Part shown: positions 25,078 through 34,943 of the stretch, piece by piece
Numbering within the stretch: the first letter of the stretch is position 1
How the letters are laid out: the number at the start of each line of letters is the position of its first letter
Source: Paraburkholderia heleia NBRC 101817
Lineage (GTDB): Bacteria > Pseudomonadota > Gammaproteobacteria > Burkholderiales > Burkholderiaceae
Assembly: GCF_000739775.1 (NCBI RefSeq)
Contig: NZ_BBJH01000001.1
Span: forward strand, 62,001 to 126,000
Direction: 5' to 3'
Length of the DNA: 64,000 bases
Notes under the pieces: generated by a model
Seen by the model: the letters and a program-made list of their open reading frames with translations, nothing else
Database searches by the model: none
What the model was told of the DNA's origin: nothing
Made by a program: the position numbers and the translations under genes

Positions 25078-26087
25078 CAACGTGTCCAGTAGTCGATCAC
25101 GGGTTTGAGCGCGGGCGTTCCGGCGTGCCGCGCAAGCTCGCCGACGATCGCGGCGGCTTCGGCGTGACGGCCCTGACGAAAGGCGGCCTCGGCGAGCCAC
25201 GGCAGCAGGCGCTCGCGCGGGAAGCTGAGTTCGCGCGCACGCTCGAGCAGTGGCGTGGCTTCGTCGGCGCGGTCGCGGGCGAGCGCGAGGCGCGCGAGCA
25301 GCAGGCAAAGGGCGGCGTCGCGCTCGCCCTCGGCGAGCGCCTGCGCGCGGCGCGCGTGCATTTCGGCCTCGGCGATCGCATGGTGGTAGACGTCGCCCTG
25401 CGCGAGCCGCTGGTACACGAGTTCGAAATGCAGCTCGGCGAGCTGGCGGTGCAGCGCCAGCTGCTCCGCTTCGGTGCCGGCACGGGTGAGGGCGTCCTCG
25501 CACGCGAAGATGCGGTTGACGATCTCGTTTTCGGCCTGGTCGAGCATGCCGTAGGCGAGCAGGCGCAGGTCGTCGACGGGGTCGGCGAGCAGCTCGCGCA
25601 GCAGCGTGCCCGTGGTGCGCGTGGGGAGCTGCTGGATTGCCACCAGCGCGGCGAGGCGGTCGCCTGTGGCCGCATGGCGGTTCGCGAGGCGGGCCTGCAC
25701 GCGCGTGCCCGCCGCGTGCGAGACGCGTGAGACGAGGTGCGAGACGAATTCGGGGCGGCCCACGACGTCGGTCGCGCGCGCTTCCCGCGCGGTGGCGAGT
25801 CGCGCGCCGGCAACGCTGGCGAGCACTTCGAGCAGCCCGCCCGCGCACGGCACGAAGAAAGAGAGCGCCCAGAGATGGAGCAGCGCGGCACGGCTCGGCT
25901 CACGCTGCGCGGCAGGCATCAGGCGGCGGAACAGGAGCGCCTCGGCTGCCGCCGCCAGTGCCTGGAGCGCCAGAAAGTACGCGAGCGGCGCCAGGCCCGC
26001 CGGCGGGTGGAACGCGCTCCAGAACGCCGCGCCTTGCAGCAGGGCGGCGAGCGGCAGTACGAGCAGGATCGCGACCGCGTCACTCAT
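25077..26087 (-). CDS. pelE: PelE, inner-membrane TPR protein of Pel synthase
   Basis: A 336-residue protein with two N-terminal membrane helices (about 5-25 and 70-95) followed by TPR-like alpha-helical repeats (about 120-325) rich in Ala and Leu. In P. aeruginosa PelE bridges PelD and PelG in the inner-membrane complex. Sequence conservation of PelE is low in general; the call rests on topology, length and the fixed place between pelD and pelF. It overlaps pelD by 8 bp. Confidence 0.88.
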   Translation of the reverse strand: MSDAVAILLVLPLAALLQGAAFWSAFHPPAGLAPLAYFLALQALAAAAEALLFRRLMPAAQREPSRAALLHLWALSFFVPCAGGLLEVLASVAGARLATAREARATDVVGRPEFVSHLVSRVSHAAGTRVQARLANRHAATGDRLAALVAIQQLPTRTTGTLLRELLADPVDDLRLLAYGMLDQAENEIVNRIFACEDALTRAGTEAEQLALHRQLAELHFELVYQRLAQGDVYHHAIAEAEMHARRAQALAEGERDAALCLLLARLALARDRADEATPLLERARELSFPRERLLPWLAEAAFRQGRHAEAAAIVGELARHAGTPALKPVIDYWTR

Positions 26088-27498
26088 GGGTTGTCACCCG
26101 CTGCAGCAGGTCCACGAGATTCGTCTTGCTCGATGCACCCGTCACGTGCAACGTGTGCACGCCCACGCGGGCGCGTTCGAAATCGGTATCGAACTGGTTG
26201 CGCAGATTCGTCTCGATTCGGGCCAGATAGCCGGCTACGCCCGTCGTGTCGGCGAGCGGCATGAGGTTCACGAGCACCGAGCGTTGCGCCGTTTGCAGCG
26301 ACCAGGCCAGGTCGGCCGAACGCCCGCGGCGCAGGACGTGTTCGAAGAGCGAGTCGTGCGCTTCGCTGCGCGGGAACGACAGGGCCACTACGGACGACTC
26401 GATGCCGCTGCGCTGATGCAGGCGCACGAGGCGCCCATACTCGAGGCCGAAATCGCTCGGGCAGTTGGGCACGGCGTCCATGAGCTCGCGCGTGGCGCGG
26501 GCGTACTCGAGGCCGTCGCCGTAGTAGCCGAGCAGGACGAACAGCAGTTGCAGGTTGTCGTGCGTGAGCGAGAGAAACGGCATACGCTGAACCACGAGCA
26601 GCGCCCGTGTCTCGCCCGTGGCAGCGATGAGCGGCGCGCAGGCGATATAGCGGCTGCCGCTCGCGAGCATGTCCGCCGACTTCAGGTGCGCGAGCTGCCC
26701 GCTCGAGAGGGCCAGCGCGATGAGCGGATCGCCGGCGTCGAGCTCGAAGGGCTCGCCGGCGCTCGCGAGCGCTTCGGGCACGAGCTGGCCGCCGCGCACG
26801 GGGCACAGCGCCGCGACCTCGATCTGGCAGGCGCGCGCGACGAACTCGATGAGCCGCGTCGTGCCGGGCAGCCCGCTCGCCGCGGCCGACGCGTCGGCGG
26901 CCGTGCCGCCCGAGAGCTGGCGCAGCTCGTTGATCGAGTCGCGCAGCGTGGTCGGGCGCGTGAGCAGGTCGCGTTCGAGCCGCTCGTGCGAGAGCCGCAG
27001 CAGGTAGTGGTTGTCGGTGAGTGCCGTGAGCCGCTCGTTGAGGTAGTCGTTGACCGCGTTGGCGCGGTCCGCACGCACGTTCCAGGTGTCGGCGAAGTGG
27101 CCAGCCAGGATCACGAGCACGCCGCCGCCCACGAAGAACGGCGTGGGCCACGGCATGCCGGCGGGGTAGGCGAGCAGCCAGAGCGCCGCGAGCAGCAGCC
27201 CGGAGCCGAGGCCCGGCGCCACGCCATAGCGCAGGGCGATGAGCGTCGGCACGAGCCACGGCCAGGGGAAGCCGCTTTTGAGCAGGAGCGGATCGGTGCG
27301 GTCGACGAACCATGCGAGCGCGAGCGCCGCGATTGTCACGAGCGCAGCCTCGAGCCACGCGAAGCGCGAGCGCGTGACCGGTGCGAGCAGGTTGCGCAGC
27401 CAGCCCGGGTCGCTATGGGGCCGCTCATACAGGTGCCGCCGGCCGGTGCCGCGCTCGCGTGTGGCCGGATCGCGGCCGTGATTGATCTGGACGTCCAT
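26080..27498 (-). CDS. pelD: PelD, c-di-GMP receptor of Pel synthase
   Basis: A 472-residue inner-membrane receptor. Order of parts: a cytoplasmic N-terminal tail, four membrane helices (about 47-140), a coiled region, a GAF domain (about 205-330) and a degenerate GGDEF domain (about 345-470). The GGDEF active-site motif is lost as in other PelD proteins. The c-di-GMP inhibitory-site motif RxxD is kept as Arg393-Ser-Ala-Asp396, matching Arg367/Asp370 of P. aeruginosa PelD by position. Pel synthesis here should therefore be activated post-translationally by c-di-GMP. It is located between pelC and pelE. Confidence 0.93.
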   Translation of the reverse strand: MDVQINHGRDPATRERGTGRRHLYERPHSDPGWLRNLLAPVTRSRFAWLEAALVTIAALALAWFVDRTDPLLLKSGFPWPWLVPTLIALRYGVAPGLGSGLLLAALWLLAYPAGMPWPTPFFVGGGVLVILAGHFADTWNVRADRANAVNDYLNERLTALTDNHYLLRLSHERLERDLLTRPTTLRDSINELRQLSGGTAADASAAASGLPGTTRLIEFVARACQIEVAALCPVRGGQLVPEALASAGEPFELDAGDPLIALALSSGQLAHLKSADMLASGSRYIACAPLIAATGETRALLVVQRMPFLSLTHDNLQLLFVLLGYYGDGLEYARATRELMDAVPNCPSDFGLEYGRLVRLHQRSGIESSVVALSFPRSEAHDSLFEHVLRRGRSADLAWSLQTAQRSVLVNLMPLADTTGVAGYLARIETNLRNQFDTDFERARVGVHTLHVTGASSKTNLVDLLQRVTTHE

Positions 27499-27519
27499 CG
27501 GCGTCTCGCGTTGTACGGT

Positions 27520-28068
27520 TCAGCCGTGCGCGGCCAGCGGCGCGAGCAGTTTGCCGATGAGGCTCTGCGCCGTGGCGCCGAGGCCCGAGCGGCTCCAGCC
27601 CGTGCGCGAGCCCGTCGCGCTCCAGACCACGCGTCCCGAGGGCAGCTCGCGCAGCTCGAAGGACAGGGCGACGGCGGGTTCGCCGTCCACGCCGACCTTG
27701 TAGCGCCACTCCTCCACGGCGCCTGTCAGCACATACTTCGCATGCTGTGTGCGGGCCCAGTCGAGTCCCTGCTCGAGGCTCGGTTGCGTCGAGGCGTCGA
27801 AGCTCGCACTGTTGCTGTCCGTGCTTGCCATGGCTACGGTGCCCGCATGGCCAAGCTGGCGCAGCGCGTTGGCGGCAATGGACTGCGCGGCGCGTCCCGC
27901 GTCCGGCGTTTCGGTGAAGTTCGCGAGCGGCAGCACGGCCACGCCGCCCGCTGCCGCGAGCGACGGCGCCGGCGTCGAATCGACGCTGGCACACGCGCTC
28001 AGGCCCAGCATGCACGCGGCGGCCAGCATCAGCCCCCAGCTCCTGCGGATGCGCTCGATTGCATTCAT
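27520..28068 (-). CDS. pelC: PelC, outer-membrane lipoprotein of Pel export
   Basis: A 182-residue lipoprotein with a signal ending LGLSAC. In known systems PelC forms a dodecameric ring at the inner face of the outer membrane below the PelB pore. Visible segments are VAVLPLANFTETPDAGRAAQ, HAKYVLTGAVEEWRYKVG and VALSFELRELPSGRVVWSATG, typical of PelC. The ATG at 28068 has an AAAGGAAA ribosome binding site; an in-frame ATG at 28092 is an alternative. It lies 75 bp after pelB and 21 bp before pelD. Confidence 0.9.
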   Translation of the reverse strand: MNAIERIRRSWGLMLAAACMLGLSACASVDSTPAPSLAAAGGVAVLPLANFTETPDAGRAAQSIAANALRQLGHAGTVAMASTDSNSASFDASTQPSLEQGLDWARTQHAKYVLTGAVEEWRYKVGVDGEPAVALSFELRELPSGRVVWSATGSRTGWSRSGLGATAQSLIGKLLAPLAAHG

Positions 28069-28143
28069 GTGTGCTTTTCCTTTCCGGTTCATTGAGTGTC
28101 TGCCTCGGCACGCCTGCGGGGCGCGCCGTCCTGTGTTCTCACA

Positions 28144-31100
28144 TCAATACAGCCAACGGTAACGCGCACCGATCATGGTGAGCTGCGAGCCGTTTTGCGC
28201 GAGATGCGCATGCTCGAAGTAGATTGCCGCATGGTCGCCGCCGAATACCGATCCGGCAATCCCGACATCGGCATTGACCCCCCAGCCCTGCACGGTGTCG
28301 TGCACGAGGCCGACATCGAGGTAGGGCCGCCAGGCGTGCGTGTAGCGCTGGGCCAGATCGTTGCCGAAGCCCACGTACGCGCCGAACTGTGTATAGCTGT
28401 TCGGCATGAAGGTCGCCGCGGAGACCGGTCCGGCGTCAGCCGGCACGAGCCGCCGGAGCAGGGCGTCGGGCTGGCCGCTGTCGTTGTAGCCGCCATGCGC
28501 GGCGACGAAGCGCAGCGTGTAGTCGGGATAGTCGGTGCGGATCTTGTAGTCGAGCTCCGCTTGCTGGACGACGCCTGTACCCAGGAGGTTGCGCGCCTGG
28601 CTGTAGAAGCGGTCGGCCTCGACGCTCGCGCTGAGCGACCAGCGCGGATCGATCTGCCACAGCAGGCTGCCCACCGCGAGATCCTTCATGCCGCCCACGA
28701 AGAGCGTCTGCGTTTCGTCGCTTCGCGCGTTGCGCGCGATCGAGCCCGTCAGGGTGAGCGGCGAGGCGCTGCCGGTCGTCGCGTCCAGCCGGAAGGTGTA
28801 GAAGGAATCGAGCCCGTCTCGCCGGCCGAATGCGGCGTTCACGACCGAGTCGCGGGTCTGGCGGCGCACGAAGAGCGAGGCCTCGCGGTCCACCGAATCG
28901 ACGTTGACGAGCTGCGTCGTATCGCTGCTGCGCTGGAATCGCTGCACGCCCTGAAGGCCTGCCAGGTAATGGTCGGCGAGCTTGAGGCTGGCCGAGACCG
29001 TCTGCTGCACGTAGTCGAGCGGGTGCTCGACATAGCTCTCCACCGAAGCGCCCACCGACTGGTCCCAGAAGAGCGAGGTGTCGACTAGACGTTCGTGCAT
29101 CTGGTCATCGTACGGCGCGCCGTCCAGACCCTCGAACGCGTGCGCCTGCGCAGCGCCCTGGCGGTCGACGAAGCTTTCGCCGTCGATGCGGCTGTACAGC
29201 GACAGCGAGGCGCTGCGCGTATCGAGGATCTGCGCGACTTGCCGGGCATCTTCCTCGGCCAGCGCGATGGTGAGCTGTTCGTTGCGCTCGCTCGCGAGCC
29301 CGTGCGCGTAGCGGCGCGCAAGCCAGCGTTTGGCCACTTCGTTGTGCTCGTTCGAGAGCGCCCACGCCACGGCGACGTCGCGCGCCACCGCCAGGCGCAG
29401 GCGGCGGTATTGCGCCTCACGCCCGGCAGGCGCGGGCGGCGGCGCGATGCCGGGCGCCGCGCCGAGCAGGCTGCGCCCGGAAGCGTCGTCGGGCGGCGGC
29501 GCCTTGGCGGCCGTCAGCGCGGCAAGCAGATGGGCGGCGTAGTCGCCGTTCGCGAGCACCTGCGCGAGCTGGGCGCGCCGCCCCTGCAACTGGTCGGTTG
29601 CTTCCCATTCGTTGCGCGCGGGCGTGGCGAGCCGCCTGGCGCCGGGCTTTGCCGCCTGGGGTGTCGGTGGCGTCTGTGGTGCCTCGTGCAGCAGCGCGAG
29701 CCAGACTTGCCGCCGTACCGACCACGCAAGCGCCACGTGCCCCGCCATTTCCTGTGCATCGGCGTAGGTGAGCAGCCAGAGCGGATCGCGGCTGTTCGTG
29801 ACGGCCTGCCGGCGCAAATAGCGCAGGGCCGCTTCAGGGCGGTTCAACTGCATTTCGCCGGCGGCGTATGGGCCCCAGAGCGTTTCGTCGTCCAGCGAGC
29901 GGTCGCGCCAGCGGCGCAGCGCCGCGCGCAGCTCGTCTTCGGTGCCGATGTCCACCACCATCCAGAGGTACGCGGCGCGCGTGTCGGTACTCGTGCCCGG
30001 GAAATTCACGGCGCGACGCAGGTCGGCGAGCGCCGCCTCCAGCTTGCCGCTCTGGCGCTCGTACTCGGCGCGCGCGGCAAGGAAACCCGGATTGCGTTCG
30101 GCGGCCTCGCGCCTGGCAGGCGTGAGCGAGTCGAGCAGCGCGCCGGCCTCGTCGAGCGAGTGCGCGGCGACGAAGTAGTTGATCGCGTCGCGCAGCGGCT
30201 GGACCTCGCCCGTCTTGCGGTACTGGCGCGTGGCCGTGCGCGCCGCGTCGATCGGGTAGGGATCGTAGAAGAAGGTCATCGCGGCGAAGTCCTCCGGCTC
30301 GGCGCCGGGACTCACGAGCAGATGCTGGTAGGCGAGATTCGCGTCGGCGTCGTCCTGCAGCAGCCGTGCGAGCTGGCCATAGGTGCGCCAGTAGAGCGTA
30401 TCTGCGTCGCCGGCATAGGGCTGCGCACGCTTGAGCGCGGCGAGCGCCTGAGCGTATTCGCCGCGCTGGTAGAGCAGGTTCGCGCTGCGCTCGGCGTACT
30501 CGGTGTTGCGCGGCTGCGCCTGCTGGAGCGCCGCGTAGGTCGCGAGCGCCTGGTCGAAGTGGCCGCTGCGCTGCGAGAGCCATGCGTAGCGGCGCAGCAT
30601 TTCCTCCGTGCGCGTGCCGTGTGCGCGGGCTTTCAGGAACGCGAGGCCGTCGTCGGGGCGGCCGAGCCGTTCGTAGGCAGCGATCACGTCGTCGACGAGC
30701 GAGAGATTGTCGGGCGCGGCATCGCTGGCATGCACGAGCGACTGCACGTAGGCCTCGTCGTCGTTGAGCATCGGCGCGATGCGCTGGACGTTGTGCCAGG
30801 CGTCGGGGTCGCCGGACACCTGCGCGTAGGCAAGCCACGACTGTAGCGCGGCCATCGGCTCGTTGCGCCATTCCTGGACTTGCGCGAGCCGCTTGCGCCA
30901 CTCGGGCGCAGCCCCTGGACGCCCCGCCTGCTTCGCAGCAATCGCTTCGGCGTTTGCGAGGTCGTTCGCTTCGAGGAAGGACTGATAGAGCGTGAGCGCG
31001 AGCTTGTCGTTGGCCTGCGCGTCACGGGGGGCGGGCGCCAGGGCGGGTGCCGCCGCCGCTACACGCAGGAGGCGCACCGGCTGCCCGGCCGCATAACCGG

Positions 31101-32097
31101 CTTCGACGATTTCACCGGACGCACGATGCGCACGCATGCGTGCAGCATGCTCGAACTGCTCGATGCCCGCGAGCCGCAGCCACTTCCCGCGCTGTGGCGC
31201 GGGATCCGCGTGCGCTACGGCGAGCCGCATGGCGCCCGCACCGGGAGCGCGTTGCGAGACGAACTGCATGAGCGCGCGCGCATAACGTGCGACGAGTTCG
31301 GGGCGATTTGCGGCGCGCGCGAGCGCGAGCATGACTTCGAGCGCGGCGCGGTCTTGTGAGAGCGCGCCAAGGTGCGCGTTGCCCTGCGTGAGCGCTTCGT
31401 CGAGCAGATTGCCGGCCTGCAGCGCGTCCACGGCGGCGATGAAGTCGCGCCGCGCCTCGTCGCGCGTGGCCGCCATCGACTGGGCGGTGAAGTACGCGGA
31501 GGCGGCCTCGCGGTAGGCGGCCGTGGCGAGATACTGGTGGCCTGCCTCGCGCTGCCAGTGCAGGCGCCGTGCCGGATCGGCCGCAACGAGTCGCTCGTCA
31601 TAGCGCGCGGCGATGTCGGGCACATTGATGGCGAGCGCCTGGGTGGCGAGCCACTGTAGCTGCGCGGGCGTCCACGTCTCGGGGATCATCGCGGCGAGCA
31701 GCGCCCGCGCCTGCGCGACATGGGTTGCGCGTTCGGTGGAGCCGGGCTTCGCCATGAAGGCGCGCAGCAGTTCGCAGCGCAGCCGCAGATGGTCGCTCGC
31801 CTGGCGCGCCGCGGGCGTGCCGAGCGCGGCGAGCCGCGCGGCGACCGATTGCGCGTCGTCGAGCCGGCCGAGGCCGAGGTACTGTTCGCCGAGCGCCTTC
31901 AGATAGATCGGGTCGGTGGGCGTGCTGCGCAGCCATGCTTCGAGGTAGGCCGTGTTCAGCGCGTTCGGCGTCGAATTTTCGATGACGCGCGAGCGCAGGT
32001 GCGCCGCGCCATAGACCCCGCCGAGCGTGGCGGCGACCGCGAGTGTCGCGCCAGCCAGCAGGAGCGCCGAGGCGATGCGGGGCCGCTCAGTGGCCAC
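28144..32097 (-). CDS. pelB: PelB, outer-membrane porin with TPR scaffold
   Basis: A 1317-residue protein. An N-terminal membrane anchor (about 12-32) is followed by about 850 residues of TPR repeats in the periplasm, with an Ala/Pro-rich linker around 800-880, and a C-terminal beta-barrel (about 900-1317) ending in an aromatic residue (YRWLY). PelB guides and exports the deacetylated polymer and binds PelA through its TPR region. Starts with GTG, overlapping the pelA end by 11 bp. It is somewhat longer than P. aeruginosa PelB (1193), mainly in the TPR part. Confidence 0.93.
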   Translation of the reverse strand: MATERPRIASALLLAGATLAVAATLGGVYGAAHLRSRVIENSTPNALNTAYLEAWLRSTPTDPIYLKALGEQYLGLGRLDDAQSVAARLAALGTPAARQASDHLRLRCELLRAFMAKPGSTERATHVAQARALLAAMIPETWTPAQLQWLATQALAINVPDIAARYDERLVAADPARRLHWQREAGHQYLATAAYREAASAYFTAQSMAATRDEARRDFIAAVDALQAGNLLDEALTQGNAHLGALSQDRAALEVMLALARAANRPELVARYARALMQFVSQRAPGAGAMRLAVAHADPAPQRGKWLRLAGIEQFEHAARMRAHRASGEIVEAGYAAGQPVRLLRVAAAAPALAPAPRDAQANDKLALTLYQSFLEANDLANAEAIAAKQAGRPGAAPEWRKRLAQVQEWRNEPMAALQSWLAYAQVSGDPDAWHNVQRIAPMLNDDEAYVQSLVHASDAAPDNLSLVDDVIAAYERLGRPDDGLAFLKARAHGTRTEEMLRRYAWLSQRSGHFDQALATYAALQQAQPRNTEYAERSANLLYQRGEYAQALAALKRAQPYAGDADTLYWRTYGQLARLLQDDADANLAYQHLLVSPGAEPEDFAAMTFFYDPYPIDAARTATRQYRKTGEVQPLRDAINYFVAAHSLDEAGALLDSLTPARREAAERNPGFLAARAEYERQSGKLEAALADLRRAVNFPGTSTDTRAAYLWMVVDIGTEDELRAALRRWRDRSLDDETLWGPYAAGEMQLNRPEAALRYLRRQAVTNSRDPLWLLTYADAQEMAGHVALAWSVRRQVWLALLHEAPQTPPTPQAAKPGARRLATPARNEWEATDQLQGRRAQLAQVLANGDYAAHLLAALTAAKAPPPDDASGRSLLGAAPGIAPPPAPAGREAQYRRLRLAVARDVAVAWALSNEHNEVAKRWLARRYAHGLASERNEQLTIALAEEDARQVAQILDTRSASLSLYSRIDGESFVDRQGAAQAHAFEGLDGAPYDDQMHERLVDTSLFWDQSVGASVESYVEHPLDYVQQTVSASLKLADHYLAGLQGVQRFQRSSDTTQLVNVDSVDREASLFVRRQTRDSVVNAAFGRRDGLDSFYTFRLDATTGSASPLTLTGSIARNARSDETQTLFVGGMKDLAVGSLLWQIDPRWSLSASVEADRFYSQARNLLGTGVVQQAELDYKIRTDYPDYTLRFVAAHGGYNDSGQPDALLRRLVPADAGPVSAATFMPNSYTQFGAYVGFGNDLAQRYTHAWRPYLDVGLVHDTVQGWGVNADVGIAGSVFGGDHAAIYFEHAHLAQNGSQLTMIGARYRWLY

Positions 32098-34813
32098 AGT
32101 CCACCTCGACAGGCTGATAGGTCACACGCACGCCCGGCACGGCCGGCGTGACGATGCGCAGCGTGTCGCCCTGGCGCTGCGTCTCGAGCGCGTGGCCGCC
32201 GCTGCTCGCGCGGCACTGGGCTGCGTGCGCGACGGCGATGAAGGGCTGGTAGTAGCTGCCGAACTCGAACTTCAGGCCCTGTGCGGTGCGCGTGAAGTCA
32301 CGCACGAAACCGTTGGCCTCGGCGATATAGGGCAACTCGCCGTTCGGATCGGGGCGCACGAGCGTGAAGCGCGCGCTGCCGCCGTCGAAATGGATATAGT
32401 TGCCGTCGGGGCCCGCCGCGTAGCCGGTCACGCCGTGTGCGTCGGCAAGGCGCGGCACGTCGTTGCCAGCCCAGTGCAACTCGCGCACGCTGCCGTTGCC
32501 GCGCACGAGCCAGCCGTCACCGTCGCGCGCTATGGCGAAGGTATGCCAGTCGAGCACCTTGCGCACGTAGTCGGCGATCTGCACAGGCAACACGGGCTGC
32601 GCGAGCACGGTCCTGAAGATCGTGTCGAGCGCGCGCAGTGAGGCGAGCTTGGTGCCGCTGTACATGTGGTAGTAGACGTCGATCGGCTTGAAGCGCAGCG
32701 GCCGGTCGGTCATCTCGTAGGTTTGCAGCACCTGGTCGAAGCCGTAGAACGGCCCCTGCCAGTCGTTGGTATAGACGTTCTCGTCCTGGTTCGGCGCGAG
32801 CACCTGGTAGGCGCCGGGACCCTTGTCGATGCCGATGGGCGCGATGTTGGTCCAGCTGTTGTTGTTGCGCGTGATGACGGTGTCGCCGCCGTTGATGTTG
32901 AAGACGCCTGCCTCGTACGTGCGCCGCACCGCGACGGCCGGCGGCATGCAGTCGCCGGACCACTGCAGGACGACGACCTTTTTCCCCGGCGGGGCGAGGC
33001 GCGAGTTGATATAGGCGATCGAGCCCGAGATCTCGCGGTCCAGACTGAAGTGATAGCCGGGAATGTTCAGCGAGAAGGCGGCGTCCGAGCCGCCGCGGTC
33101 GGTGCGTGCGCCGCTCTTGCCGTCCACCTCTTCCCAGACGAACGGATGGGAGTACGTGTGCGTGCCGATGTCGACGTAAGGCAGCGCGAACATCTTGCGG
33201 GCGATCGCTTCGAGGCGCGGCGAGATTTTCGGATAAAGACCGTCGGGGCCGACCTCGCCTTCGATGACCGATAGCGTCATCGGAATCGGGTAGCGCGTCC
33301 AGATGCGCTGGTAAAGCGCCTCGCCCGAGTAGTCGGGGCCGGGGAACTCGGCTCGCGAGGCAAAGCCGTCGCCGTCCACGTGGGTCATGAGCAGGCGCCG
33401 GCCGTTTTCGGTGGTCACGCTCGGCCCGGGCAGATCGGCGAGGCGCAGCGTCGCCTTCAGGAAGTCGATGGGCTGGATGACCCAGCGCTCCTGATCGATG
33501 CCGTCGAGCGAGGTTTCGGTGTACTGATTCAGCGCGAAGCCGCCCCACGGCATCACGCCGATGGCGTCCACGCGCGTGCCGTTGGCGTCGATGCCGAGCA
33601 GCGAGCGGCCCGCCGCCTCGACGCGTACCGCCGGCAGGTCGCGCGGGTCGGGGCGCGGCATGGTCTCGAAGCCGACAATGGGGTCGTGCGCGACGATGCT
33701 GAGCGGGCCCTTGAGCGGGCCGTTCACGGCGGCGAGCCCCGGCAGTTCGCTCGAATCGCCGGCGGCGAAGCCGAACTGGCCGAGAAAGGCGATGGGCACG
33801 TGGGCGCTGCGCACGCGAGCGATCCAGCGGCGCCAGGCCATCTGGTCGGCGACGTCGCCGTGCTGGATCCAGACGACCACGCCCGCGTAGCGGTCGGGCG
33901 TCACGTGGGGCGGCAGCGGGCCACCGATGTCTGCGTACTGGACGTCGTAGCCCAGGTAGTTGAGCGGCGTGGCGAGCACGCGCACGCCCGGCGTGAGGTC
34001 GATCTGCTCGTCGGGCTCGCGGTCCTGCACGACCAGCACCTTGCGCGGCATCACCTCGATGCGGCCGATTCCCACGACGTCCTGGGCCGGATCGGTCACG
34101 TAGGCGTCGAGGCCGGCGGCCAGCGCCTGCTGGGCCGTGCGGCGCGCACACGCACGGTCGGTCGCTTCGCAGTACTCGATCGTGACGACCGGCACGCCGG
34201 TCTCGCGCGTGAAGGCCTGCGCTGCCGCGAGCGCATCCGGCGATGCAGTGGCGGGCGTGGCGTCGGCGGTCGCGCCTGAGGCGAGCCCTTGCGTGAAGAG
34301 CGGGCCGGCGAGAACGGCATAGATGTCGCGAGCATGCGCGCGGGCGGCGCTCAGGGCGTCGGGGCCGCCCAGCACAATGGCCGCGTTTGGGTGCGCCGCG
34401 CGGATCACGTCGAGTGCCCCGATAGCTGCGGGCGTGTCGAGCACGAAACCGCGGAAGCCGCGCTGCCAGAGTGGCGCAATCTCCTGTTCGACGAAAGACT
34501 GCGTGGATTCGCCGGGCTGCGCCGCCGCGCGCGCCACGTAGACCGTATGGGCAAGCGGGTGCGAAGAGGGATCGAAGCTGCGCGACGGGTCGAGTACTAC
34601 GGCGTCGAACGCCTGCAGCATGGAGACGGGGGGATCGGCGCCGTCGAACGTGGCCAGATTGACGTGACGAGGGGCGGTGGCCGTGACTGCGGCGGGGGCG
34701 ACAGGGTTGGCCGTGGCGGACGGGAAGGCCCAGGCGGTTTGCGAGCACGCGCCGACGGCGATACACGTGACCAGGAGGCACCTTGTCTCGAAAATCCCCG
34801 ATAAATTACTCAC
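32087..34813 (-). CDS. pelA: PelA, periplasmic Pel deacetylase with degenerate hydrolase domain
   Basis: From a GTG at 34813 the protein has 908 residues with a signal peptide ending about ACSQTAWA; TTG codons at 34855 and 34909 are other possible starts, none with a good ribosome binding site. Part one (about 50-245) is the PelA GH114/GH166-like barrel, but the LDTLDSY loop is reduced to LDTP (Asp126) and the catalytic Glu position reads Ala169 in AVLAGPLF. Part three is the deacetylase with VDGDG (479-483) and HTYSH (552-556), which look intact. PelA removes acetyl groups from Pel so that it becomes cationic. It is the first gene of the pel operon; its hydrolase activity is probably lost (by-eye alignment). 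Confidence 0.92.
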   Translation of the reverse strand: MSNLSGIFETRCLLVTCIAVGACSQTAWAFPSATANPVAPAAVTATAPRHVNLATFDGADPPVSMLQAFDAVVLDPSRSFDPSSHPLAHTVYVARAAAQPGESTQSFVEQEIAPLWQRGFRGFVLDTPAAIGALDVIRAAHPNAAIVLGGPDALSAARAHARDIYAVLAGPLFTQGLASGATADATPATASPDALAAAQAFTRETGVPVVTIEYCEATDRACARRTAQQALAAGLDAYVTDPAQDVVGIGRIEVMPRKVLVVQDREPDEQIDLTPGVRVLATPLNYLGYDVQYADIGGPLPPHVTPDRYAGVVVWIQHGDVADQMAWRRWIARVRSAHVPIAFLGQFGFAAGDSSELPGLAAVNGPLKGPLSIVAHDPIVGFETMPRPDPRDLPAVRVEAAGRSLLGIDANGTRVDAIGVMPWGGFALNQYTETSLDGIDQERWVIQPIDFLKATLRLADLPGPSVTTENGRRLLMTHVDGDGFASRAEFPGPDYSGEALYQRIWTRYPIPMTLSVIEGEVGPDGLYPKISPRLEAIARKMFALPYVDIGTHTYSHPFVWEEVDGKSGARTDRGGSDAAFSLNIPGYHFSLDREISGSIAYINSRLAPPGKKVVVLQWSGDCMPPAVAVRRTYEAGVFNINGGDTVITRNNNSWTNIAPIGIDKGPGAYQVLAPNQDENVYTNDWQGPFYGFDQVLQTYEMTDRPLRFKPIDVYYHMYSGTKLASLRALDTIFRTVLAQPVLPVQIADYVRKVLDWHTFAIARDGDGWLVRGNGSVRELHWAGNDVPRLADAHGVTGYAAGPDGNYIHFDGGSARFTLVRPDPNGELPYIAEANGFVRDFTRTAQGLKFEFGSYYQPFIAVAHAAQCRASSGGHALETQRQGDTLRIVTPAVPGVRVTYQPVEVDCGH

Positions 34814-34865
34814 ACGTCGCGCGCGCAGCGCGATTCTCTCTGCAAGGCTTGCCAACTTCGTGCAT
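34806..34865 (-). CDS. Possible 19-codon leader frame overlapping the pelA GTG start
   Basis: ATG at 34865, ending at a TAA inside the first codons of pelA (34806). The product would be MHEVGKPCRENRAARATCE. It has no clear ribosome binding site and could be chance, but a stop overlapping a weak GTG start is the arrangement needed for coupled initiation of pelA. Confidence 0.2.
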   Translation of the reverse strand: MHEVGKPCRENRAARATCE

Positions 34866-34943
34866 CCGTTAGTATTAGTAGGTGGGGAACACTTCAGCGC
34901 GCAAATCAATCGGTGAGCTTCGAAAAATCCGGCGAGACATTAC

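Noticed and set aside
23422-25848. N-terminal extension of pelF by about 257 codons
   Set aside because: The extension lies inside pelE in another frame, and PelF proteins begin at the position of the ATG at 25077.
25606-28095. Open frame of about 830 codons on the plus strand across pelC, pelD and pelE
   Set aside because: It runs antisense to three recognised pel genes and has Arg/Ala/Glu-rich low-complexity translation without motifs.
34813-34909. Longer pelA starting at TTG 34909
   Set aside because: It would put about 32 residues with many Arg before the signal peptide and has no ribosome binding site; kept only as an alternative.
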